From contig DIYH01000028.1 in assembly GCA_002435755.1 (NCBI GenBank), positions 310,001 to 374,000 on the forward strand: DNA of 64,000 nucleotides, in the 5' to 3' direction. Positions within the stretch are counted from its first letter, which is position 1. Each line of letters starts with the position of its first letter. The notes under the pieces were generated by a model. That model made no database searches and was not told the DNA's origin. It was given only the letters and a program-made list of their open reading frames with translations. The position numbers and the translations under genes are program-made. Source of the DNA: Flammeovirgaceae bacterium UBA6059 (lineage in GTDB: Bacteria > Bacteroidota > Bacteroidia > Cytophagales > Cyclobacteriaceae). This document shows positions 42,240 to 51,424 of the stretch, piece after piece.

Positions 42240-43541
42240 TTATCTAAAAGCGAATTCTTCATCATAGATGTTGTCAGAAGTCACCCCCTGATTTTTGAGG
42301 TCTTTGTATATAGATTTTTTAAGGCCTTCAGGCCCACAGAGCAAGAAGCCTTTGTTGTGATAGTTGTCTAATTGTAGTGACTCTAGTGAAAGGCGTCCCT
42401 TATCTGTTGACGACCAAATTTGAAAATCGAAATCCGGGTCATTCTCCTTGGCTTTCTGTAGTTCTTCCTGATAGACAGCCTCTTCTTTGTTTGATACACA
42501 CCAGATAAGTCTGATCTTGTTCGTATAGACATCATTTATAAGCGACAAAAAAGGTGTGATCCCTATGCCTCCTGCTATCCAAACCTGGTCCTTTTCCTTG
42601 ATGTAAGAGGAAGAAAAATGACCATAGGGACCTTCTACCCATACTGGATCTCCCACTGATACTTGGTCAGCAAGGTCGCTGGTATAATCACCAAGCTTTT
42701 TGACCGTGATCCTTAGTTCCTTAAAATATGGGTGACTGCTTATGGTAAACGGGTGCTGTTCCTTTTTGCTAATGTTAGGGAAGGTGAAAAAGGCAAATTG
42801 TCCAGCCAAAAAGTTCAAACCGCCAGCCAATGGCTTCATGACAATTTCTGTAAACCCTGCCCCCTTATCAGAAACGGTCACCACCTTATATGCCAGCTTC
42901 TTGTTAAAGAGCTTAAACAAGAATGCGCGATAAACCCAGGCTGTTATGCCTATGAATGCCATTCCAAAAACATAGATTCGTGTAATCGAGAGCTCTTTTA
43001 TCAAGCTATTGACCATCATACCGTGAACCACTCCGAGTACATAAAAGACCCCCATCAGACGATGAATATTTATCCACCTGTGATAGGGGATCTTCTTCTT
43101 GAAAACAGGTGCCGCTGAAATCACCACTCCCAAAAGAATCAGTACAAAGGCATAAAAGCCCAATGGCTTACCAGGATTGAAAGCGGTAAGGTCTCTGGGC
43201 ACAACAACGAAATGTGCCACCAGCAGAAAAACAGCAATGACACCAGAGCGTCTGTGAATCAAATACATCTTGTCCAATCCTCCGAAAATCCGTTCTACCC
43301 ACTTTGCCCGTGTGGCCATGAGAAAATTGAAAGCAAATACTGTCACCACCCAGGAGGAAAAGACTTCACCAAGGATACGATGAACGTTCATCCATGACTC
43401 ATTGCTGAGTTCTCCAAAGAGCAAGGTGTCTGAAGATACCTCCTTGAAGGAGCCTGCATAGAAGTAAAGGTCTATCGCCCAAAACACAAAGTGCACACCG
43501 ATAATGATAGGAAAATAGATTTCCTGCTTTAGAATTCTCAT
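42240..43541 (-). CDS. Ferric reductase-like flavocytochrome
   Basis: The 433 residues combine a six-segment ferric-reductase-type membrane domain (about 1-215), with haem-ligand-type histidines in IHRRSGVIAVFLLVAHF and WINIHRLMGVFYVLGVVHG, and a ferredoxin reductase-type cytosolic half. The latter has the FAD motif HPFTISSHP, the NAD-binding motif AGGIGITPFLS, and the end motif LLCGPEGLKK. Electrons from NAD(P)H would cross the membrane to iron, oxygen or a periplasmic partner. NADPH-oxidase-like superoxide production cannot be excluded. It lies 11 bases downstream of a lipoprotein gene on the same strand. Confidence 0.88.
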   Translation of the reverse strand: MRILKQEIYFPIIIGVHFVFWAIDLYFYAGSFKEVSSDTLLFGELSNESWMNVHRILGEVFSSWVVTVFAFNFLMATRAKWVERIFGGLDKMYLIHRRSGVIAVFLLVAHFVVVPRDLTAFNPGKPLGFYAFVLILLGVVISAAPVFKKKIPYHRWINIHRLMGVFYVLGVVHGMMVNSLIKELSITRIYVFGMAFIGITAWVYRAFLFKLFNKKLAYKVVTVSDKGAGFTEIVMKPLAGGLNFLAGQFAFFTFPNISKKEQHPFTISSHPYFKELRITVKKLGDYTSDLADQVSVGDPVWVEGPYGHFSSSYIKEKDQVWIAGGIGITPFLSLINDVYTNKIRLIWCVSNKEEAVYQEELQKAKENDPDFDFQIWSSTDKGRLSLESLQLDNYHNKGFLLCGPEGLKKSIYKDLKNQGVTSDNIYDEEFAFR

Positions 43542-43552
43542 AAGAGTTTGAT

Positions 43553-44308
43553 TTAGTCTTTACTATTTTGACCCAGCCAGAACAACCCTGCCTTGTAGAG
43601 CTTGAAAGTAGCTATTTCCCTTTCAGCGAAAGGCAATGATCGACAGATAGCCCATGCTTCTTCTTCCGTCCTGACATTAACAAAAAAGACGAAATCTGTC
43701 CTGGTATTTGGTCGACGAGTACCTTCAATATCAAAGTATACATTCTCAATTTTGCCTTCATTCCAAAGCTTCATAATGACATCATTCTGCTTTCGAAGGA
43801 GGTCATCGTCGATTTCCTCGGGTGACTCAGTCGACCAAACCGCGACATATGAATGGGTCAATCCATTTTCCATGATCACCCGATCCTGTCTTCCTAACCA
43901 TAGGGTGCCAACAGGATAGAGCGTATAGTCAGCTATGCCACTTTTTACAAGCGTCAAATCATTAAGTACAGATCTCGCCTTGTCAACAGTTAGGGACTTC
44001 ATGAAGAATGAAATGTTGGGTACAAAATCCAAACTCTCAGAAGGCGACTCTGAGTTATAGTAAGCATTCTCAAGAATATCGTCATTCCACAACTCGGTGA
44101 TCTCTTCAGAAATCTTGGAGTAATTGTCCCTGATGATTTGCATATCATCAGTGGTCCAGTTCCATACTACCGCAAACTTCAATATTGCAGATTGATCTAC
44201 ATCAGATGAAGCCTTTGATCCTTTTTCCGAGTTATTGGTGCAGCTAAAAAATATGGCCACCCATAGTACCAGATGAGCACGTTTCAACATAGATGAACTT
44301 TTCCACAA
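43553..44308 (-). CDS. Lipoprotein with two tandem ferredoxin-like repeats
   Basis: The 251-residue product has a lipoprotein signal with Cys23 in IFFSCTNN (a second ATG at residue 7 would also work). The mature part is an internal duplication: copy 1 at about 45-145 (TELWNDDILENAYYNSE, then LYPVGTLWLGRQ) and copy 2 at about 150-250 (MKLWNEGKIENVYFDIE, then LYKAGLFWLGQN). Each copy looks like a small dimeric alpha/beta barrel, as in the muconolactone isomerase/YCII style. The function is unknown. It lies between the flavocytochrome and an AraC regulator, three bases from the latter's stop. Confidence 0.7.
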   Translation of the reverse strand: MWKSSSMLKRAHLVLWVAIFFSCTNNSEKGSKASSDVDQSAILKFAVVWNWTTDDMQIIRDNYSKISEEITELWNDDILENAYYNSESPSESLDFVPNISFFMKSLTVDKARSVLNDLTLVKSGIADYTLYPVGTLWLGRQDRVIMENGLTHSYVAVWSTESPEEIDDDLLRKQNDVIMKLWNEGKIENVYFDIEGTRRPNTRTDFVFFVNVRTEEEAWAICRSLPFAEREIATFKLYKAGLFWLGQNSKD

Positions 44309-44310
44309 GC

Positions 44311-45078
44311 TTATCTACGCCGGATATTCTTTAATTGTATAAATCGGTCGTTTTGGCCCTGGTATAGAGCAGATGGTGTAAACCCGGTATGTTTTTTTAT
44401 CTCCCGGATGAAATGTGCCTGATCAAAGTAGCCTTCATTTTGTGGGGACAGTTTTCCTTCTCGGATCTGTAGGTAGGCAAAATATGCTTTTTGAATATTG
44501 AGGTATCTCTTGAGAGAGACACCAAGGTATTGATTCAGGTATCTATTGATCTGCCTGTTAGTCCAGAATATCTGATCAGATACTTCACTGGCCGATAGCA
44601 GGCCATTGGTTTTGTAAAGGAGCTGAGAGAGCCTGAGCTTGTTCGGCGAGATAGCTTTTGACGGCCTGATCCTCAGAAGTTCCTTTTCCCACTGTTCGAC
44701 GATCTTCTCAAAGCTCGATAAATCATAAGATCTAAGATTCAGGTAGGAAATGTCAAGCTGCCTGCGGCTTTGAAAAATAGACTTTATTTCATGTCCTAAG
44801 AGGTATTCAGGGGCCAGTATGTTTAACCTGCACCCGTAGGACTTCCCATTTGGTGGTATGGAAACTACTTTCTGGTCAGACCAAAGCCCGGTCATGAAAT
44901 AAGATACTACCTGACCATCTTGAACGTAGAAAATGATCTTGAAATAGCTATCAGGGAAAATGGTTAATACTTCAGGCTCGCTGGTAAGGTTCTCGTGTAC
45001 CCAAAATGAATGTATTACATCCTGTAGTTTTTCCGAAGGCAATATTTCCCGGTAGGAGTTCTTCAATTTGATCACCAA
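44311..45078 (-). CDS. AraC family transcriptional regulator
   Basis: The 255 residues contain an N-terminal sensing domain (LPSEKLQDVIHSFWVHEN, then TIFPDSYFKIIF), a form common in Bacteroidota AraC proteins, and a C-terminal double helix-turn-helix (about 150-245; TNRQINRYLNQYLGVSLKRYLNI, then FDQAHFIREIKKHTGFTP). It is the first gene of a probable minus-strand unit that includes the duplicated lipoprotein and the flavocytochrome, and probably controls them. Confidence 0.88.
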   Translation of the reverse strand: MVIKLKNSYREILPSEKLQDVIHSFWVHENLTSEPEVLTIFPDSYFKIIFYVQDGQVVSYFMTGLWSDQKVVSIPPNGKSYGCRLNILAPEYLLGHEIKSIFQSRRQLDISYLNLRSYDLSSFEKIVEQWEKELLRIRPSKAISPNKLRLSQLLYKTNGLLSASEVSDQIFWTNRQINRYLNQYLGVSLKRYLNIQKAYFAYLQIREGKLSPQNEGYFDQAHFIREIKKHTGFTPSALYQGQNDRFIQLKNIRRR

Positions 45079-45270
45079 ATAGTGAAATCATAAACCAATA
45101 GCCTCGAATATAACTAAATCTCCAAAAGGCTGAACTTAACCAAAACCTGAAGCCCTCGAAAGCTTAAGCAATATAGCTATCTGACTACCACTGTAGAACC
45201 TCGTACCTAACTTAAATAATGTCTGTCTTATAGCTCACACGAAGATCCAAACGCCAAACCAACTATGATT

Positions 45271-45329
45271 AGAAAAAGGTGGAGAAGGCCCACATACAAC
45301 CTAATCACCACCTCTTTACAATCAATCCT
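45271..45329 (-). repeat. 59-base repeat, copy 1; terminator-like, after the metallophosphoesterase gene
   Basis: This copy matches 53377-53435 in 53 of 59 positions by eye. Read on the minus strand, AAAGAGGTGG pairs with CCACCTTTTT (10 bp, one G-U) around a 25-base loop and ends in a T-run, so it should act as a terminator. It starts 5 bases beyond the stop of the metallophosphoesterase gene and closes the first SusC/D module. Confidence 0.75.
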
Positions 45330-45333
45330 CAGT

Positions 45334-46251
45334 CTATTCTAGCTTGGCTTCCCAGCCAATGTCAATGTATTCCCAACTGATCTCTTCGCCGTTGACTTTG
45401 AGAATCATGAAACCTTCCTCGTTGTAGTACTCACCATTTCCCCGGTCATCCACCCGTCTCCAGCTCGGCCTACCGGCAATGGAGCCGCCTGTGATAAAGC
45501 GGGTATTCCCTTGGACGTTGATATCCTCAATCCAGTGTAGGTGACCCTGGAGCACAAGTTTTAGGTTATGGCCTTTCAGCACACCCAGTACCTCCTTGCG
45601 GTTGTATACCCACAGCTCATTAGGCACCTCGGTCACCGGCTTCCTGGGATATATTTGCTTGTACCCTGATATAAGAGGAATGTGCAAGGCAATAGCAATG
45701 GGCGTGGCAGGATCTACCTTGGCAAGGTCTTCTTTCAGCCATTCCATTTGTGGTGCATTGATCAAGCCGATATAGCGTTGATCTTTTTCCTCAATAGAGT
45801 TGAGTACAATGAAGTGCCAGCCCTTGTGGTCAAATGAGTAATAAGTATCCCCTAAGTGCCGCTCGAACATACCGTACTTATAGTCAGGGTGGGTCTCATC
45901 TACATCACTCTCTTTGTAGATACCAAAAAGCTCGTGATTACCTATACAATGGTAAATCGGCATATTGAGCCCCTTGACGGCTTCTTTATACATCCTGAAC
46001 AATGAATCAGAACGGTCAAAATTGCCTCTCAATGCATCATAGATGAGATCTCCCCCCGTGAGTACAAAGTCTGCATCAAGGGTATTGGCAGTGTCGATGG
46101 CTATCTGAAATGCCTCAGAAGCGCCTCTCTCCAACTGGTAATGAATGTCCGTCATGAATATGAAGGAAAATGAATCCTCCTCACTGACTGTTTGTGCACG
46201 GGTGAGAGTAACCAATAGGCTACAACAAATCACAATTAATGTTTTTTTCAT
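45334..46251 (-). CDS. Secreted metallophosphoesterase
   Basis: I place the start at 46251, giving a clean signal peptide (MKKTLIVICCSLLVTLTRAQ); a longer frame from 46368 would overlap the susD end region and lacks an export signal. The 305-residue enzyme has the full calcineurin-type set: TDIHY, GGDLIYD, IGNHELFG, ALHIP and LQGHLHW, which bind two metal ions. It hydrolyses phosphomono- or diesters in the periplasm or at the surface. It is the last gene of the ECF-FecR-SusC-SusD unit, so its substrate is probably made from what this SusCD pair imports. Confidence 0.9.
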   Translation of the reverse strand: MKKTLIVICCSLLVTLTRAQTVSEEDSFSFIFMTDIHYQLERGASEAFQIAIDTANTLDADFVLTGGDLIYDALRGNFDRSDSLFRMYKEAVKGLNMPIYHCIGNHELFGIYKESDVDETHPDYKYGMFERHLGDTYYSFDHKGWHFIVLNSIEEKDQRYIGLINAPQMEWLKEDLAKVDPATPIAIALHIPLISGYKQIYPRKPVTEVPNELWVYNRKEVLGVLKGHNLKLVLQGHLHWIEDINVQGNTRFITGGSIAGRPSWRRVDDRGNGEYYNEEGFMILKVNGEEISWEYIDIGWEAKLE

Positions 46252-46324
46252 AATATGGTTGTTTAGAGCACCTGCCTCCGATGTGGCGAAAAGACAAGTG
46301 CTCGTATCTTTTAGTCTAATGGGT

Positions 46325-47992
46325 TTAGAAGCCAGGATTTTGTGACATCTCACTATCGAGATTGGCATCTAAGACCACCTGGGGAATAGGAAACAACCGA
46401 TCTTTCTCTGTAATGAGTTGGCCGCCATTCACATTGTAAAGACGCGTCCTTTCCAACCATTTGCCAGTACGAAGGAGCGTATATCTCCTATGCTCCTCTG
46501 TGACCAACTCCCTTGAGCGTTCATCAAGTATGAAGTCAATGTCTACTTCACCTGCCGTTATCTCACGTGCATTAGCCCTGCGCCGAAGCATATTGATCGC
46601 TTCGGCAGCTGCTCCGGTCTGACCTAGCAGCAGGTAGGCTTCCGCCTGGAGCAAGTAAGTCTCGCCAAGTCGTATATAGAGAAAATCCTTGAAAGTCGGG
46701 CTTCCCCCCAGGTTGATGGGATCAGCCCAGTCCACCTTTCGACACCATGGCCAATTGACCACCCCATTGTTGGTAGCAGAGATATCTTCCGAATAATCCA
46801 GAAATATCGTGTCTCCATAGCTAAATCCAGGAGGTAGGTTATCGGGCCCAGCAGGAGCATTCATCTCGGCATCTCCCAATACGAAGAACTTACGGATCGC
46901 AAAGTGGGAGCCCCGGTCATCTTCAGGTTCGTAGTTTTCTATCGCCCACTTGGTCAGCGAATTTCTCCCAAAGCCACGGCCACCCCGCTCCATAGTGACT
47001 TGAAAGGGCGACACTTCATCGACCTGGATGTTGACATAGCGACTATGATGATCGCGGCGGGAGTTGTTGTTGTTACCACCACCGATGGTATTGCGCTGAA
47101 AATTGAAGACCCAAAGTGCTTCGGTATTACCCTCGCCTCGATTGATATTGCCATCTTCAAACATATCCATGAAGGCCACACCAGGTCGATTGGCCTTCAC
47201 GCCGTATCGCTGCGTGATGAGTTGATATTCAGGAGCATCAATGACCCTGGTCGCCCATGCCAATGCTTCGGAAGGATTATCAATTGTCAGGTAAGTTTCG
47301 GCCAGATAGTGCTGGATAGCACCTTTGGTCAAGGTACCAGCCTGTCGCGGTTCTACCGGAATATACTGCTCGGCAAACAACCAGTCTTCAATCATTTGCT
47401 CTCTCACCTGTGCAACAGGGGTCCTCTCCCAATCACCCCTGATGGTCGTACCCGAGGAGGGTTGCAGGTTGAGCGGCACATCTCCCCAACCATACGTCAG
47501 ATGACGATAGGCCCATGCACGCAACGCCCTGGTTTCCGCCAGTACCTGATTACGGTTGTCCACTTCATTTCCTCCCTGCGATACCCAATCTATATCTGTC
47601 CGGGTTTCTGCCTCATTGATGATCACATTAGCGGCATTGACGATACTGTAGAGCCATGTAAATACGTCCGCATAAAAGGACTGGCTGGGGTTGTTGACGT
47701 CACTCCACTGCTGGGCGATGGTAGCAAACCCGCTTGACCTATGGTTGGTTACAAGGTTGTCCGTGCCATTTTGGGTCATTTGCTGTACCGTCTGAGACCC
47801 ACTGAGAGGTGACTTTTCTCTGCGTACTTCAGCATATAGACCGTTGAGTGCGAGATCGAAACCTCCATAGTCCACAAATAATGAATTGGAGGTAACAATA
47901 TTGGGAGGATTTTCATCCAGTAAATCCTCGCTACAGCTTTGTGCTATGAGCAACAAGGGGATCATTAAATATATCAGTCTTGAAATTTTCAT
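46325..47992 (-). CDS. SusD/RagB-type outer-membrane nutrient-binding lipoprotein
   Basis: The 555 residues begin with a lipoprotein signal (Cys20 in LIAQSCSEDLL) and show the SusD fold: LDENPPNIVTSNSLF, TPR-like helices (ALRAWAYRHLTYGWGDVPL), and the C-terminal RRYTLLRTGKWLERTR plus LFPIPQ. SusD forms the lid over the SusC barrel and captures the ligand at the surface. The gene lies 14 bases downstream of susC. Confidence 0.94.
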   Translation of the reverse strand: MKISRLIYLMIPLLLIAQSCSEDLLDENPPNIVTSNSLFVDYGGFDLALNGLYAEVRREKSPLSGSQTVQQMTQNGTDNLVTNHRSSGFATIAQQWSDVNNPSQSFYADVFTWLYSIVNAANVIINEAETRTDIDWVSQGGNEVDNRNQVLAETRALRAWAYRHLTYGWGDVPLNLQPSSGTTIRGDWERTPVAQVREQMIEDWLFAEQYIPVEPRQAGTLTKGAIQHYLAETYLTIDNPSEALAWATRVIDAPEYQLITQRYGVKANRPGVAFMDMFEDGNINRGEGNTEALWVFNFQRNTIGGGNNNNSRRDHHSRYVNIQVDEVSPFQVTMERGGRGFGRNSLTKWAIENYEPEDDRGSHFAIRKFFVLGDAEMNAPAGPDNLPPGFSYGDTIFLDYSEDISATNNGVVNWPWCRKVDWADPINLGGSPTFKDFLYIRLGETYLLQAEAYLLLGQTGAAAEAINMLRRRANAREITAGEVDIDFILDERSRELVTEEHRRYTLLRTGKWLERTRLYNVNGGQLITEKDRLFPIPQVVLDANLDSEMSQNPGF

Positions 47993-48006
47993 GGGTTTGG
48001 TCTTTT

Positions 48007-51000
48007 TCAGTTTCTAAAGGTGATGCCGAACACGTACTCCCGTTGTAAAGGGATAGTACCCCTGCCTGAGTCGAGTTCGGGATCGGACTCCTGCCAGTCG
48101 GTAATAGTGAGCAGGTTCCTGCCGGTAAAGTATAAGTTGACCCGTGACATACCGATCTTTTCCAGCCATTGCGTTGGAAAGTCATAAGCCAGGGTGATAT
48201 CCTTGAAGCGGATGAAGCTGGCATCCTGGTAGATCGGTGCTCCAAATCCCTGTTGAATACCAGCATCTATATGATTGCTATAGAAGTCGTTGGTGGGGTT
48301 ATCAGGTGTCCACCAGTTCTTAGCTATGACATTGCGACGCACACCGGATGATGATGAGGCATCCTGAAAAAGCCTATTCTCTTTGGTCACACCATGCACA
48401 CCATGCACAAACAGCGTAAGGCTGAAGTTTTTATAGCCAAACGTATTGGTCAGTCCCCACAGATGGGTTGGGTCGGTCTGCCCAATGATCGTGCGGTCAT
48501 CCGCTGTGATCTCCCCGTCCGCATTCACATCCCTGATCTTCACAAAACCAGGCTGGGTATCAAATGTCGCTGCTTGATCAGCTTCGTTTTCCTGCCACAC
48601 ACCATCAAATAAGAAATCAAAATTGCTGGTAATGGGTTCTCCGATAAACAGACCACTGGCCACATCATCTACATCCCCGTTGGCACCCAGGCCGAGGGAG
48701 ACAATCTCATTGCGTATATAGGAGAAGTTGGCATTGGCATTCCAGGATACCTTCCCTCCGATGACTTGAGTTGAGTTAAGTGATAGCTCTATGCCGGAGT
48801 TCTTCGTTTCTCCGATATTGTCGACGATAGACGGAATGCCTTGCACAGGAGATATCGTCCTATTGAGCAACAGGTCTTCCGTATTGGTATTGAAGTAGTC
48901 GATGCTACCTGTTAGACGGTCATTGAGCAGGCCAAAATCAAGTCCCAGGTTCGTCGATCTGCTTGTTTCCCAGCCCAATCTCGGATTGGCCAGATTGTCC
49001 GGCACAAAGCCAGGAAGTGAGGTTTCGCCATCCACAAAATTGGACTCCCTGAACCTGGCAATCGACTCATACGGCCCTACAGCCTGGTTGCCATTTGCGC
49101 CGTATGAGGCTCTCAGTTTAAAAAAACTAAGGGCCTCCTGCCAAGGGAAGAAATTCTCCCGGCTGATGACCCATGCACCGGCCACTGTACCGAAAGTGCC
49201 CCATTTATCGCTAGCGCCAAACCCTGAGTAGCCATCACGACGACCGGTCAGTGTCAGGAGATATTTTTCTCTGAAGCCATAATTGACGCGAAGCATTGTC
49301 GAGATAAGGTCTGTCTGCGTAAACCGATATTCGGGTACGATCACCTGCGCCTGTGCCGCATTGTAGTAGGAGGTGATATCATTGGGAAATCCCTCTGCAT
49401 GTAGCAGGTTCGTCGTGACTTTGTCTTGCTGATAGCTGTACAAGGCCGTCACACCTACAGTATGTTGATCAAAGGCGTTATTGTAGTTAAGTATGTTTTC
49501 GATCACCGATGTGTTGAGACGTGAGGTCTCGGTATCAGCCATACCTCCTGCCTCCAGACCGGCCTTGGTATTGCGCCCGCGATAAGTGCTGATATCTGCA
49601 AACCGCTCGGTGATACCCGTGTTTAAGCGATAGCTCAGTCCCTCCAGAAAAGGGAAATCAATCAGCATATAGTTGTTGGTCAGGAGCTGACGCGCTTCAT
49701 CGGTGTTATCATAATTGATCGGCTCCAATGGATTGCCGATATCGGTAAACTCAGGCCAGGGAAAGATGGTGAGGTCACCATTATCTTCGTATACGTTGAT
49801 AAGCGGGTTTTTTCGCCCTATATCGCTGAGGTCAAGCCCTACACCACTGCGATCATCGTCGGAGTACTGTGTACGAGTACCGATGCTGATCCAGTCATTG
49901 ATATTGATGTCGAGGTTGAGCCTACCGGTAATACGCGTATAATCATCATTGAGCGTGACACCCTGCACATCGAGATAGCCTGCACCGAAGTAGTAATTGA
50001 CCCGCTCAGTACCACCTGACACAGCCAGGTTGTGCTGCTGGCTGTACCCATCCCGCACGGCCAGGTCTTGCCAATCGGTAAAGTTACCCGCATCGATGTT
50101 CTGCTGTTCTGTAACGGTGACATTGCCAGGCTCGCGTATTTCTTTGAACGCTAAAAACTCAGGGCCACTCATGTAGTTGGGCAACTGATCAAAGCGCTGT
50201 ATGGCATAGCGCCCATCGTAGCTCACTACAGTTTTGCCTATATCTCCTCCTTTGGTAGTGATGAGTATCACGCCATTAGCACCCCTGGACCCGTAGATTG
50301 CGGTAGCGGACGCATCCCTAAGCACCTCTACGGAGGCGATATCGTTGACATTGATATCTCTTAACTCGCCGTTGTAGGGGACACGGTCTACTACGATCAA
50401 CGGGCCATTGTTGGCCAGGATAGAGTTGCGGCCCCTGATGATGATCGACTCGGAAGAGGCGGCACCTGCTTGGTTTTGGGTGATAGTGACGCCTGGCATG
50501 GCTCCCTGGATGATCTGCGCTACGTTGAGATTGGGTACCTGCTCCAGTCGTTTTTTAGGTACGGATGATATGGTACCGGTATAGTCACTCCTTTTTTGCT
50601 CCCCATAGCCGACCACTATGATCTCGTTTAATGCCTGGGTATCGATCTGCATCGCTATATCGAAGCTGCTCTGATTGCCGATAGGCAATTCCATGGGTAC
50701 ATAGCCTATGTAGGAGACCAAAATAGTGCTGGCATCATCAGGAGCCTGAAGAGTGAAGTTGCCTTCTATATCGGTAATTGTGCCAATTACTGTTCCCTTG
50801 ATATTGACGGTAGCGCCTACAAGAGGCTCGCCCGAAGCATCTGTGACCCTACCACTGATCGTACGGTCATACTCTTCGACCAGCTTCACAGGTTGCGATC
50901 TCTCTTCACTCGTGTTTTTGGGCTCCTTGGTCACTGCTATGTTGCTATTGATGCGCTTAAATCTGAGCCCTGCTTGCCGGGCTACCTGGGTCAGTACCGT

Positions 51001-51276
51001 CTCCAAGGTGGCCTCTTCCAGGTCGATGGACAGGTTGGCATCCATTTTTGCGATAGCTCTGTCATAGCCAAAGACAAAACCTGTCTCCTCCTGGATGAGC
51101 TCGAAAACCGCAGCGGGTGTAGCTTGCTTCACTTTGAGGGTCATTTTCACATCTTTGAGCGCCTGGCCGTTCATGCTACTTGCCATCAATAGCTGTAAGG
51201 TGACCAGCTGCATCAGACTGACGTAAAACATGCATTTTGATGCGAACATGATTGTTCTTAGTATTCTTGATTTCAT
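48007..51276 (-). CDS. SusC/RagA TonB-dependent transporter with STN signalling domain
   Basis: The start is set at 51276 (MKSRILRTIMFASK), giving 1089 residues; an upstream in-frame ATG at 51330 adds 18 residues. After the signal peptide there is an STN (secretin/TonB short N-terminal) domain with LKVKQATPAAVFELIQEETG, a carboxypeptidase-regulatory-like domain (ISGRVTDASGEPLVGATVNI), a plug (VGYGEQKRSDYTGTI) and a 22-strand barrel. The STN domain is what touches FecR, and matching fecR and sigma genes lie directly upstream. It imports the ligand bound by SusD with TonB energy. Confidence 0.95.
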   Translation of the reverse strand: MKSRILRTIMFASKCMFYVSLMQLVTLQLLMASSMNGQALKDVKMTLKVKQATPAAVFELIQEETGFVFGYDRAIAKMDANLSIDLEEATLETVLTQVARQAGLRFKRINSNIAVTKEPKNTSEERSQPVKLVEEYDRTISGRVTDASGEPLVGATVNIKGTVIGTITDIEGNFTLQAPDDASTILVSYIGYVPMELPIGNQSSFDIAMQIDTQALNEIIVVGYGEQKRSDYTGTISSVPKKRLEQVPNLNVAQIIQGAMPGVTITQNQAGAASSESIIIRGRNSILANNGPLIVVDRVPYNGELRDINVNDIASVEVLRDASATAIYGSRGANGVILITTKGGDIGKTVVSYDGRYAIQRFDQLPNYMSGPEFLAFKEIREPGNVTVTEQQNIDAGNFTDWQDLAVRDGYSQQHNLAVSGGTERVNYYFGAGYLDVQGVTLNDDYTRITGRLNLDININDWISIGTRTQYSDDDRSGVGLDLSDIGRKNPLINVYEDNGDLTIFPWPEFTDIGNPLEPINYDNTDEARQLLTNNYMLIDFPFLEGLSYRLNTGITERFADISTYRGRNTKAGLEAGGMADTETSRLNTSVIENILNYNNAFDQHTVGVTALYSYQQDKVTTNLLHAEGFPNDITSYYNAAQAQVIVPEYRFTQTDLISTMLRVNYGFREKYLLTLTGRRDGYSGFGASDKWGTFGTVAGAWVISRENFFPWQEALSFFKLRASYGANGNQAVGPYESIARFRESNFVDGETSLPGFVPDNLANPRLGWETSRSTNLGLDFGLLNDRLTGSIDYFNTNTEDLLLNRTISPVQGIPSIVDNIGETKNSGIELSLNSTQVIGGKVSWNANANFSYIRNEIVSLGLGANGDVDDVASGLFIGEPITSNFDFLFDGVWQENEADQAATFDTQPGFVKIRDVNADGEITADDRTIIGQTDPTHLWGLTNTFGYKNFSLTLFVHGVHGVTKENRLFQDASSSSGVRRNVIAKNWWTPDNPTNDFYSNHIDAGIQQGFGAPIYQDASFIRFKDITLAYDFPTQWLEKIGMSRVNLYFTGRNLLTITDWQESDPELDSGRGTIPLQREYVFGITFRN

Positions 51277-51317
51277 ACTTTTGTGTTGAGTTTGATGATA
51301 TGATTGATTCAGCTCGG

Positions 51318-51352
51318 CAGCCTGATGCACTCGCCAAAGTCATATCAGGCTG
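51318..51352 (-). promoter_or_regulatory. UUGGCG-loop hairpin 41 bases before susC (copy 1)
   Basis: On the minus strand CAGCCTGAT (51352-51344) pairs with ATCAGGCTG (51326-51318), a perfect 9-bp stem. Inside it, ACT and AGT close a hexaloop TTGGCG. The hairpin ends 41 bases before the susC start. The second susC gene has an equivalent hairpin with the same loop at the same distance. An RNA element in the leader is likely; its partner is unknown. Confidence 0.6.
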
Positions 51353-51424
51353 TCTTTGCACCTTACCATCTGATGGCCGGTACAGGTATTCCTACTATCT
51401 CTTTGTTTTTGTCATAGGCGGTTC

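Noticed and set aside
46904..47737. A 277-codon plus-strand reading frame
   Set aside because: It lies wholly antisense to the susD gene, has no recognisable domain and has the composition of a mirror frame of a real gene.
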